From Ypsolopha sequella (lineage: Eukaryota > Arthropoda > Insecta > Lepidoptera > Ypsolophidae): a DNA stretch of 64,000 bases. The translations under genes were made by a program, and so were the position numbers. Positions within the stretch are counted from its first letter, which is position 1; every line of letters begins with the position of its first letter. The stretch spans positions 434,001 to 498,000 of the forward strand of contig CAKOHE010000044.1 in the NCBI GenBank assembly GCA_934047225.1, in the 5' to 3' direction. Under the pieces are notes generated by a model. That model was not told the origin of the DNA. It did not search any database and saw nothing but the letters and a program-made list of their open reading frames with translations. Positions 25,151 through 38,149 of the stretch are shown here, one piece after another.

Positions 25151-28100
25151 AAAGGGATGAGGGGCGCGTTATTGCTCTTATGCAAAGGGATAAGGAGCAC
25201 GTTATTGCTCTTATGCAAAGGGATGAGGGGCACGTTATTGCTCTTATGCAATGGGATAAGGGGCGCGTTATTGCTCTTATGCAAAGGGATAAGGGGCACG
25301 TTATTGCTCTTATCCAAAGGGATGAAGGGCGCGTTATTGCTCTTATGAAAAGGGATGAAGGGCACGTCATTGTTCTTATGCAAAGGGATGAAGGGCGCGT
25401 TATTGCTCTTATGCAAAGGAATGAAGGGCGCGTTATTGCTCTTATGAAAAGGGATGAGGGGCACGTTATTGCTCTTATGCAAAAAGATGAAGGGCGCGTT
25501 ATTGCTCTTATGAAAAGGGATGAGAGGCACGTTATTGCTCTTATGCAAAGGGATGAAGGGCGCGTTATTGCTCTTATGCAAAGGGATAAGGGGCACGTTA
25601 TTGCTCTTATGCAATGGGATAAGGGGCGCGTTATTGCTCTTATGCAAAGGGATAAGGGGCACGTTTTTGCTCTTATGCAAAGGGATGAGGGGCACGTTAT
25701 TGCTCTTATGCAATGGGATGAAGGGCGCGTTATTGCTCTTATGCAAAGGGATGAAGGGCGCGTTATTGCTCTTATGAAAAGGGATGAGGGGCGCGTTATT
25801 GCTCTTATGCAAAGGGATAAGGGGCACGTTATTGCTCTTATGCAAAGGGATGAGGGGCACGTTATTGCTCTTATGCAATGGGATGAAGGGCGCGTTATTG
25901 CTCTTATGCAAAGGGATGAATTGCGCGTTATTGCTCTTATGCAAAGGGATGAATTGCGCGTTATTGCTCTTATGCAAAGGGATGAGGGGCACGATATTGC
26001 TCTTATGCAATGGGATTAGGGGCGCGTTATTGCTCTTATGCAAAGGGATAAGGGGCACGTTATTGCTCTTATGCAATGGGATTAGGGGCGCGTTATTGCT
26101 CTTATGCAAAGAGATAAGGGGCACGTTATTGCTCTTATGCAAAGGGATGAGGGGCACGTTATTGCTCTTATGCAAAGGGATGAAGGGCGCGTTATTGCTC
26201 TTATGCAAAGGGATGAAGGGCGCGTTATTGCTCTTATGAAAAGGGATGAGGGGCACGTTATTGCTCTAATGCAATGGGATAAGGGGCGCGTTATTGCTCT
26301 TATGCAAAGGGATAAGGGGCACGTTATTGCTCTTATGCAAAGGGATGAGGGGCACGTTATTGCTCTTATGCAATGGGATGAAAGGCGCGTTATTGCTCTT
26401 ATGCAAAGGGATGAAGGGCGCGTTATTGCTCTTATGAAAAGGGATGAGGGGCGCGTTATTGCTCTTATGCAAAGGGATAAGGGGCACGTTATTGCTCTTA
26501 TGCAAAGGGATGAGGGGCACGTTATTGCTCTTATGCAATGGGATGAAGGGCGCGTTATTGCTCTTATGCAAAGGGATGAATTGCGCGTTATTGCTCTTAT
26601 GCAAAGGGATGAGGGGCACGTTATTGCTCTTATGCAATGGGATGAAAGGCGCGTTATTGCTCTTATGCAAAGGGATGAATTGCGCGTTATTGCTCTTATG
26701 CAAAGGGATGAGGGGCACGTTATTGCTCTTATGCAATGGGATTAGGGGCGCGTTATTGCTCTTATGCAAAGGGATAAGGGGCACGTTATTGCTCTTATGC
26801 AAAGGGATGAGGGGCACGTTATTGCTCTTATGCAAAGGGATGAAGGGCGCGTTATTGCTCTTATGCAAAGGGATGAGGGGCACGTTATTGCTCTTATGCA
26901 ATAGGATAAGGGGCACGTTATTGCTCTTATGCAAAGGGATAAGGGGCACGTTATTGCTCTTATGCAAAGGGATGAAGGGCGCGTTATTGCTTTTATGCAA
27001 AGGGATGAGGGGCACGTTATTGCTCTTATGCGAAGGGATAAGGGGCGCGTTATTGCTCTTATGCAAAAGGGATGAGGGGCACGTTATTGCTCTTATGCAA
27101 TGGGATAAGGGGCGCGTTATTGCTCTTATGCAAAGGGATGAAGGGCGCGTTATTGCTCTTATGAAAAGGGATGAGGGGCACGTTATTGCTCTTATGCAAA
27201 GGGATGAAGGGCGCGTTATTGCTATTATGAAAAGGGATGAGGGGCACGTTATTGCTCTTATGCAATGGGATAAGGGGCGCGTTATTGCTCTTATGCAAAG
27301 GGATGAAGGGCGCGTTATTGCTCTTATGCAAAGGGATAAGGGGCACGTTATTGCTCTTATGCAAAGGGATGAGGGGCACGTTATTGCTCTTATGCAAAGG
27401 GATGAAGGGCGCGTTATTGCTCTTATGCCAAGGGATGAAGGGCGCGTTATTGCTCTTATGAAAAGGGATGAGGGGCACGTTATTGCTCTTATGCAAAGGG
27501 ATAAAGGGCGCGTTATTGCTCTTATGCAAAGGGATGAGGGGCACGTTATTGCTCTTATGCAATGGGATAAGGGGCGCGTTATTGCTCTTATGCAAAGGGA
27601 TAAGGGGCACGTGATTGCTCGTATGCAAAGGGATGAAGGGCGCGTTATTGCTCTTATGCAAAGGGATGAGGGGCACGTTATTGCTCTTATGCGAAGGGAT
27701 AAGGGGCGCATTATTGCTCTTATGCAAAGGGATGAGGGGCACGTTATTGCTCTTATGCAATGGGATAAGATGCGCGTTATTGCTCTTATGCAAAGGGATG
27801 AAGGGCGCGTTATTGCTCTTATGAAAAGGGATGAGGGGCACGTTATTGCTCTTATGCAAAGGGATGAAGGGCGCGTTATTGCTCTTATGAAAAGGGATGA
27901 GGGGCACGTTATTGCTCTTATGCAATGAGATAAGGGGCGCGTTATTGCTCTTATGCAAAGGGATGAAGGGCGCGTTATTGCTCTTATGAAAAGGGATGAG
28001 GGGCACGTTATTGCTCTTATGCAAAGGGATGAAGGGCGCGTTATTGCTCTTATGCAAAGGGATGAGGGGCACGTTATTGCTCTTATGCAATGGGATGAAG

Positions 28101-31100
28101 GGCGCGTTATTGCTCTTATGCAAAGGGATGAGGGGCACGTTATTGCTCTTATGCGAAGGGATAAGGGGCGCGTTACTGCTCTTATGCAAAGGGATAAGGG
28201 GCACCGTATTGCTCTTATGCAAAGGGATGAAGGGCGCGTTATTGCTCTTATGCAAAGGGATGAGGGGCACGTTATTGCTCTTATGCGAAGGGATAAGGGG
28301 CGCGTTATTGCTCTTATGCAAAGGGATGAGGGGCACGTTATTGCTCTTATGCAATGGGATAAGGGGCGCGTTATTGCTCTTATGCAAAGGGATAAGGGGC
28401 ACGTTATTGCTCTTATGCAAAGGGATGAAGGGCGCATTATTGCTTTTATGAAAAGGGATGAGGGGCACGTTATTGCTCTTATGCAAAGGGATGAAGGGCG
28501 CGTTATTGCTCTTATGCAAAGGATAAGGGGCACGTTATTGCTCTTATGCAAAGGGATGAAGGGCGCGTTATTGCTCTTATGCGAAATGATAAGGGGCGCG
28601 TTATTGCTCTTATGCAAAGGGATGAGGGGCACGTTCTTGCTCTTATGCGAAGGGATGAAGGGCGCGTTATTGCTCTTATGCAAAGGGATAAGGGGCACGT
28701 AATTGCTCTTATGCAAAGGGATGAGGGGCACGTTATTGCTCTTATGCAATGGGATAAGGGGGGGGTTATTGCTCTTATGCAAAGGGATAAGGGGCACGTT
28801 ATTGCTCTTATGCAAAGGGATGAAGAGCGCGTTATTGCTCTTATGAAAAGGGATGAGGGGCACGTTATTGCTCTTATGAAAAGGGATGAGGGGCACGTTA
28901 TTGCTCTTATGCAAAGGGATGAAGGGCGCGTTATTGCTCTTATGCAAAGGGATGAGGGGCACGTTATTGCTCTTATGCAATGGGATAAGGGGCGCGTTAT
29001 TGCTCTTATGCAAAGGGATAAGGGGCACCGTATTGCTCTTATGCAAAGGGATGAAGGGCGCGTTATTGCTCTTATGCAAAGGGATGAGGGGCACGTTATT
29101 GCTCTTATGCGAAGGGATAAGGGGCGCGTTATTGCTCTTATGCAAAGGGATGAGGGGCACGTTATTGCTCTTATGCAATGGGATAAGGGGCAAGTTATTG
29201 CTCTTATGCAAAGGGATAAGGGGCACGTTATTGCTCTTATGCAAAGGGATGAAGGGCGCGTTATTGCTCTTATGAAAAGGGATGAGGGGCACGTTATTGC
29301 TCTTATGCAAAGGGATGAAGGGCGCGTTATTGCTCTTATGCAAAGGGATAAGGGGCGCGTTATTGCTCTTATGCAAAGGGATGAGGGGCACGTTCTTGCT
29401 CTTATGCGAAGAGATAAGGGGCACGTTCTTGCTCTTATGCGAAGGGATAAGGGGCGCGTTATTGCTTTTATGCAAAGGGATGAAGGGCGCGTTATTGCTC
29501 TTATGAAAAGGGATGAGGGGCACGTTATTGCTCTTATGCAATGGGATAAGGGGCGCGTTATTGCACTTATGCAAAGGGATAAGGGGCACGTTATTGCTCT
29601 TATGCAAAGGGATGAAGGGCGCGTTATTGCTCTTATGAAAAGGGATGAAGGGCACGTTATTGTTCTTATGCAAAGGGATGAAGGGCGCGTTATTGCTCTT
29701 ATGAAAAGGAATGAAGGGCGCGTTATTGCTCTTATGAAAAGGGATGAGAGGCACGTTATTGCTCTTATGCAAAGGGATGAAGGGCGCGTTATTGCTCTTA
29801 TGCAAAGGGATAAGGGGCGAGTTATTGCTCTTATGCAATGGGATAAGGGGCGCGTTATTGCTCTTATGCAAAGGGGTAAGGGGCACGTTATTGCTCTTAT
29901 GCAAAGGGATGAGGGGCACGTTATTGCTCTTATGCAATGGGATGAAGGGCGCGTTATTGCTCTTATGCAAAGGGATGAACGGCGCGTTATTGCTCTTATG
30001 AAAAGGGATGAGGGGCGCGTTATTGCTCTTATGCAAAGGGATAAGGGGCATGTTATTGCTCTTGTGCAAAGGGATGAGGGGCACGTTATTGCTCTTATGC
30101 AATGGGATGAAGAACGCGTTATTGCTCTTATGCAAAGGGATGAATTGCGCGTTATTGCTCTTATGCAAAGGGATGAGGGGCACGTTATTGCTCTTATGCA
30201 ATGGGATTAGGGGCGCGTTATTGCTCTTATGCAAAGGGATGAATTGCGCGTTATTGCTCTTATGCAAAGGGATGAGGGGCACGTTATTGCTCTTATGCAA
30301 AGGGATGAAGGGCGCGTTATTGCTCTTATGCAAAGGGATGAAGGGCGCGTTATTGCTCTTATGAAAAGGGATGAGGGGCACGTTATTGCTCTTATGCAAA
30401 GGGATAAAGGGCGCGTTATTGCTCTTATGCAAAGGGATGAGGGGCACGTTATTGCTCTTATGCAAAGGGATAAGGGGCACGTTATTGCTCTTATGCAAAG
30501 GGATTAAGGGCGCGTTATTGCTCTTATGCAAAGGGATGAGGGGCACGTTATTGCTCTTATGCGAAGGGATAAGGGGCGCGTTATTGCTCTTATGCAAAGG
30601 GATGAGGGGCACGTTATTGCTCTTATGCAATGGGATAAGGGGCGCGTTATTGCTCTTATGCAAAGGGATGAAGGGCGCGTTATTGCTCTTATGAAAAGAG
30701 ATGAGGGGCACGTTATTGCTCTTATGCAAAGGGATGAAGGGCGCGTTATTGCTCTTATGAAAAGGGATGAATTGCGCGTTATTGCTCTTATGCAAAGGGA
30801 TGAGGGGCACGTTATTGCTCTTATGCAAAGGGATGAAGGGCGCGTTATTGCTCTTATGCAAAGGGATGAAGGGCGCGTTATTGCTCTTATGAAAAGGGAT
30901 GAGGGGCACGTTATTGCTCTTATGCAAAGGGATAAAGGGCGCGTTATTGCTCTTATGCAAAGGGATGAGGGGCACGTTATTGCTCTTATGCAAAGGGATA
31001 AGGGGCACGTTATTGCTCTTATGCAAAGGGATAAGGGGCACGTTATTGCTCTTATGCAAAGGGATGAAGGGCGCGTTATTGCTCTTATGCAAAGGGATGA

Positions 31101-34100
31101 AGGGCGCGTTATTGCTCTTATGCAAAGGGATGAGGGGCACGTTATTGCTCTTATGCGAAGGGATAAGGGGCGCGTTATTGCTCTTATGCAAAGGGATGAG
31201 GGGCACGTTATTGCTCTTATGCAATGGGATAAGGGGCGCGTTATTGCTCTTATGCAAAGGGATGAAGGGCGCGTTATTGCTCTTATGCAAAGGGATGAGG
31301 GGCACGTTATTGCTCTTATGCAAAGGGATGAAGGGCGCGTTATTGCTCTTATGCAATGGGATGAAGGGCGCGTTATTGCTCTTATGCAAAGGGATGAATT
31401 GCGCGTTATTGCTCTTATGCAAAGGGATGAGGGGCACGTTATTGCTCTTATGCAATGGGATTAGGGGCGCGTTATTGCTCTTATGCAAAGGGATAAGGGG
31501 CACGTTATTGCTTTTATGCAAAGGGATGAGGGGCACGTTATTGCTCTTATGCAAAGGGATGAAGGGCGCGTTATTGCTCTTATGCAAAGGGATGAAGGGC
31601 GCGTTATTGCTCTTATGAAAAGGGATGAGGGGCACGTTATTGCTCTTATGCAAAGGGATAAAGGGCGCGTTATTGCTCTTATGCAAAGGGATGAGGGGCA
31701 CGTTATTGCTCTTATGCAAAGGGATAAGGGGCACGTTATTGCTCTTATGCAAAGGGATAAGGGGCACGTTATTGCTCTTATGCAAAGGGATGAAGGGCGC
31801 GTTATTGCTCTTATGCAAAGGGATGAGGGGCACGTTATTGCTCTTATGCGAAGGGATAAGGGGCGCGTTATTGCTCTTATGCAAAGGGATGAGGGGCACG
31901 TTATTGCTCTTATGCAATGGGATAAGGGGCGCGTTATTGCTCTTATGCAAAGGGATTAATGGCGCGTTATTGCTCTTATGAAAAGGGATGAGGGGCACGT
32001 TATTGCTCTTATGCAAAGGGATGAAGGGCGCGTTATTGCTCTTATGAAAAGGGATGAGGGGCACGTTATTGCTCTTATGCAATGGGATAAGGGGCGCGTT
32101 ATTGCTCTTATGCAAAGGGATGAAGGGCGCGTTATTGCTCTTATGAAAAGGGATGAGGGGCACGTTATTGCTCTTATGCAAAGGGATGAAGGGCGTGTTA
32201 TTGCTCTTATGCAAAGGGATGAGGGGCACGTTATTGCTCTTATGCAATAGGATAAGGAGCGCGTTACTGCTCTTATGCAAAGGGATAAGGGGCACCGTAT
32301 TGCTCTTATGCAAAGGGATGAAGGGCGCGTTATTGCTCTTATGCAAAGGGATGAGGGGCACGTTATTGCTCTTATGCGAAGGGATAAGGGGCGCGTTATT
32401 GCTCTTATGCAAAGGGATGAGGGGCACGTTATTGCTCTTATGCAATGGGATAAGGGGCGCGTTATTGCTCTTATGCAAAGGGATAAGGAACACGTTATTG
32501 CTCTTATGCAAAGGGATGAAGGGGGCGTTATTGCTCTTATGAAAAGGGATGAGGGGCACGTTACTGCTCTTATGCAAAGGGATGAAGGGCGCGTTATTGC
32601 TCTTATGCAAAGGGATAAGGGGCACGTTATTACTCTTATGCAAAGGGATGAAGGGCGCGTTATTGCTCTTATGAAAAGGGATGAGGGGCACGTTATTGCT
32701 CTTATGCAAAGGGATGAAGGGCGCGTTATTGCTCTTATGCAAAGGGATAAGGGGCACGTTATTGCTCTTATGCAATGGGATAAGGGGCGCGTTATTGCTC
32801 TTATGCAAAGGGATAAGGGGCACGTTATTGCTCTTATGCAAAGAGATGAAGGGCGCGTTATTGCTCTTATGAAAAGGAATGAGGGGCGCGTTATTGCTCT
32901 TATGCAAAGGGAGAAGGGGCACGTAATTGCTCTTATGCAAAGGGATGAGGGGCACGTTATTGCTCTTATGCAATGGGATGAAGGGCGCGTTATTGCTCTT
33001 ATGCAAAGGGATGAATGGCGCGTTATTGCTCTTATGCAAAGGGATGAGGGGCACGTTATTGCTCTTATGCAATGGGATAAGGGGCGCGTTATTGCTCTTA
33101 TGCAAAGGGATAAGGGGCACGTTATTGCTCTTATGCAAAGGGATGAGGGGCACGTTATTGCTCTTATGCAAAGGGATGAAGGGCGCGTTATTGCTCTTAT
33201 GCAAACGGATGAAGGGCGCGTTATTGCTCTTATGAAATAGGATGAGGGGCACGTTATTGCTCCTATGCAAAGGGATGAAGGGCGCGTTATTGCTCTTATG
33301 CAAAGGGATGAGGGGCACGTTATTGCTCTTACGCAATGGGATAAGGGGCGCGTTATTGCTCTTATGCAAAGGGATAAGGGGCACGTTATTGCTCTTATGC
33401 AAAGGGATGAAGGGCGCGTTATTGCTCTTATGCAAAGGGATGATGGGCACGTTATTGCTCTTATGCGAAGGGATAAGGGGCGCGTTATTGCTCTTATGCA
33501 AAGGGATGAGGGGCACGTTATTGCTCTTTTGCAATGGGATAAGTGGCGCGTTATTGCTCTTATGCAAAGAGATGAAGGGCGCGTTATTGCTCTTATGAAA
33601 AGGAATGAGGGGCGCGTTATTGCTCTTATGCAAAGGGAGAAGGGGCACGTAATTGCTCTTATGCAAAGGGATGAGGGGCACGTTATTGCTCTTATGCAAT
33701 GGGATGAAGGGCGCGTTATTGCTCTTATGCAAAGGGATGAATGGCGCGTTATTGCTCTTATGAAAAGGGATGAGGGGCACGTTATTGCTCTTATGCAAAG
33801 GGATGAAGGGCGCGTTATTGCTCTTATGAAAAGGGATGAGGGGCACGTTATTGCTCTTATGCAATGGGATAAGGGGCGCGTTATTGCTCTTATGCAAAGG
33901 GATTAAGGGCGCGTTATTGCTCTTATGAAAAGGGATGAGGGGCACGTTATTGCTCTTATGCAAAGGGATGAAGGGCGCGTTATTGCTCTTATGCAAAGGG
34001 ATGAGGGGCACGTTATTGCTCTTATGCAATGGGATAAGGGGCGCGTTATTGCTCTTATGCAAAGGCATAAGGGGCACCGTATTGCTCTTATGCAAAGGGA

Positions 34101-37100
34101 TGAAGGGCGCGTTATTGCTCTTATGCAAAGGGATGAGGGGCACGTTATTGCTCTTATGCGAAGGGATAAGGGGCGCGTTATTGCTCTTATGCAAAGGGAT
34201 GAGGGGCACGTTATTGCTCTTATGCAATGGGATAAGGGGCAAGTTATTGCTCTTATGCAAAGGGATAAGGGGCACGTTATTGCTCTTATGCAAAGGGATG
34301 AAGGGCGCGTTATTGCTCTTATGAAAAGGGATGAGGGGCACGTTATTGCTCTTATGCAAAGGGATGAAGGGCGCGTTATTGCTCTTATGCAAAGGGATAA
34401 GGGGCGCGTTATTGCTCTTATGCAAAGGGATGAGGGGCACGTTCTTGCTCTTATGCGAAGAGATAAGGGGCACGTTCTTGCTCTTATGCGAAGGGATAAG
34501 GGGCGCGTTATTGCTCTTATGCAAAGGGATGAAGGGCGCGTTATTGCTCTTATGAAAAGGGATGAGGGGCACGTTATTGCTCTTATGCAATGGGATAAGG
34601 GGCGCGTTATTGCTCTTATGCAAAGGGATAAGGGGCACGTTATTGCTCTTATGCAAAGGGATGAAGGGCGCGTTATTGCTCTTATGAAAAGGGATGAAGG
34701 GCACGTTATTGTTCTTATGCAAAGGGATGAAGGGCGCGTTATTGCTCTTATGAAAAGGAATGAAGGGCGCGTTATTGCTCTTATGAAAAGGGATGAGAGG
34801 CACGTTATTGCTCTTATGAAAAAGGGATGAAGGGCGCGTTATTGCTCTTATGCAAAGGGATAAGGGGCGAGTTATTGCTCTTATGCAATGGGATAAGGGG
34901 CGCGTTATTGCTCTTATGCAAAGGGATAAGGGGCATGTTATTGCTCTTATGCAAAGGGATGAGGGGCACGTTATTGCTCTTATGCAATGTGATGAAGGGC
35001 GCGTTATTGCTCTTATGCAAAGGGATGAAGGGCGCGTTATTGCTCTTATGAAAAGGGATGAGGGGCGCGTTATTGCTCTTATGCAAAGGGATAAGGGGCA
35101 CGTTATTGCTCTTGTGCAAAGGGATGAGGGGCACGTTATTGCTCTTATGCAATGGGATGAAGGGCGCGTTATTGCTCTTATGCAAAGGGATGAATTGCGC
35201 GTTATTGGTCTTATGCAAAAGGATGAGGGGCACGTTATTGCTCTTATGCAATGGGATTAGGGGCGCGTTATTGCTCTTATGCAAAGGGATAAATTGCGCG
35301 TTATTGCTCTTATGCAAAGGGATGAGGGGCACGTTATTGCTCTTATGCAAAGGGATGAAGGGCGCGTTATTGCTCTTATGCAAAGGGATGAAGGGCGCGT
35401 TATTGCTCTTATGAAAAGGGATGAGGGGCACGTTATTGCTCTTATGCAAAGGGATAAAGGGTACGTTATTGCTCTTATGCAAAGGGATGAGGGGCACGTT
35501 ATTGCTCTTATGCAAAGGGATAAGGGGCACGTTATTGCTCTTATGCAAAGGGATAAGGGGCACGTTATTGCTCTTATGCAAAGGGATGAAGGGCGCGTTA
35601 TTGCTCTTATGCAAAGGGATGAGGGGCACGTTATTGCTCTTATGCGAAGGGATAAGGGGCGCGTTATTGCTCTTATGCAAAGGGATGAGGGGCACGTTAT
35701 TGCTCTTATGCAATGGGATAAGGGGCGCGTTATTGCTCTTATGCAAAGGGATGAAGGGCGCGTTATTGCTCTTATGAAAAGGGATGAGGGGCACGTTATT
35801 GCTCTTATGCAAAGGGATGAAGGGCGCGTTATTGCTCTTATGAAAAGGGATGAATTGCGCGTTATTGCTCTTATGCAAAGGGATGAGGGGCACGTTATTG
35901 CTCTTATGCAAAGGGATGAAGGGCGCGTTATTGCTCTTATGCAAAGGGATGAAGGGCGCGTTATTGCTCTTATGAAAAGGGATGAGGGGCACGTTATTGC
36001 TCTTATGCAAAGGGATAAAGGGCGCGTTATTGCTCTTATGCAAAGGGATGAGGGGCACGTTATTGCTCTTATGCAAAGGGATAAGGGGCACGTTATTGCT
36101 CTTATGCAAAGGGATAAGGGGCACGTTATTGCTCTTATGCAAAGGGATGAAGGGCGCGTTATTGCTCTTATGCAAAGGGATGAAGGGCGCGTTATTGCTC
36201 TTATGCAAAGGGATGAGGGGCACGTTATTGCTCTTATGCGAAGGGATAAGGGGCGCGTTATTGCTCTTATGCAAAGGGATGAGGGGCACGTTATTGCTCT
36301 TATGCAATGGGATAAGGCGCGCGTTATTGCTCTTATGCAAAGGGATGAAGGGCGCGTTATTGCTCTTATGCAAAGGGATGAGGGGCACGTTATTGCTCTT
36401 ATGCAAAGGGATAAGGGGCACGTTATTGCTCTTATGCAAAGGGATGAGGGGCACGTTATTGCTCTTATGCAATGGGATAAGGGGGGGGTTATTGCTCTTA
36501 TGCAAAGGGATAAGGGGCACGTTATTGCTCTTATGCAAAGGGATGAAGAGCGCGTTATTGCTCTTATGAAAAGGGATGAAGGGCACGTTATTGCTCTTAT
36601 GAAAAGGGATCAGGGGCACGTTATTGCTCTTATGCAAAGGGATGAAGGGCGCGTTATTGCTCTTATGAAAAGGGATGAGGGGCACGTTATTGCTCTTATG
36701 CAAAGGGATGAAGGGCGCGTTATTGCTCTTATGAAAAGGAATGAGGGGCGCGTTATTGCTCTTATGCAAAGGGAGAAGGGGCACGTAATTGCTCTTATGC
36801 AAAGGGATGAGGGGCACGTTATTGCTTATATGCAATGGGATGAAGGGCGCGTTATTGCTCTTATGCAAAGGGATGAAGGGCGCGTTATTGCTCTTATGCA
36901 AAGGGATGAGGGGCACGTTATTGCTCTTATGCAATGGGATAAGGGGCGCGTTATTGCTCTTATGCAAAGGGATAAGGGGCACGTTATTGCTCTTATGCAA
37001 AGGGATGAGGGGCACGTTATTGCTCTTATGCAAAGGGATGAAGGGTGCGTTATTGCTCTTATGCAAAGGGATGAAGGGCGCGTTATTGCTCTTATGAAAA

Positions 37101-38149
37101 GGGATGAGGGGCACGTTATTGCTCCTATGCAAAGGGATGAAGGGCGCGTTATTGCTCTTATGCAAAGGGATGAGGGGCACGTTATTGCTCTTACGCAATG
37201 GGATAAGGGGCGCGTTATTGCTCTTATGCAAAGGGATAAGGGGCACGTTATTGCTCTTATGCAAAGGGATGAAGGGCGCGTTATTGCTCTTATGCAAAGG
37301 GATGAGGGGCACGTTATTGCTCTTATGCGAAGGGATATGGGGCGCGTTATTGCTCTTATACAAAGGGATGAGGGGCACGTTATTGCTCTTATGCAATGGG
37401 ATAAGTGGCGCGTTATTGCTCTTATGCAAAGGGATGAAGGGCGCGTTATTGCTCTTATGAAAAGGGATGAGGGGCACGTTATTGCTCTTATGCAAAGGGA
37501 TGAAGGGCGCGTTATTGCTCTTATGAAAAGGGATGAGGGGCACGTTATTGCTCTTATGCAATGGGATAAGGGGCGCGTTATTGCTCTTACGCAAAGGGAT
37601 GAAGGGCGCGTTATTGCTCTTATGAAAAGGGATGAGGGGCACGTTATTGCTCTTATGCAAAGGGATGAAGGGCGCGTTATTGCTCTTATGCAAAGGGATG
37701 AGGGGCACGTTATTGCTCTTATGCAATGGGATAAGGGGCGCGTTATTGCTCTTATGCAAAGGGATAAGGGGCACCGTATTGCTCTTATGCAAAGGGATGA
37801 AGGGCGCGTTATTGCTCTTATGCAAAGGGATGAGGGGCACGTTATTGCTCTTATGCGAAGGGATAAGGGGCGCGTTATTGCTCTTATGCAAAGGGATGAG
37901 GGGCACGTTATTGCTCTTATGCAATGGGATAAGGGGCAAGTTATTGCTCTTATGCAAAGGGATAAGGGGCACGTTATTGCTCTTATGCAAAGGGATGAAG
38001 GGCGCGTTATTGCTCTTATGAAAAGGGATGAGGGGCACGTTATTGCTCTTATGCAAAGGGATGAAGGGCGCGTTATTGCTCTTATGCAAAAGTATAAGGG
38101 GCACGTTATTGCTCTTATGCAAAGGGATGAAGGGCGCGTTATTGCTCTT

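Noticed and set aside
26266..34803. A 2845-residue minus-strand ORF and other giant ORFs across the satellite
   Set aside because: They are by-products of a 33-bp unit without stops. Several frames on both strands are equally open, the products are pure 11-residue repeats, and starts and ends fall at random variant monomers.
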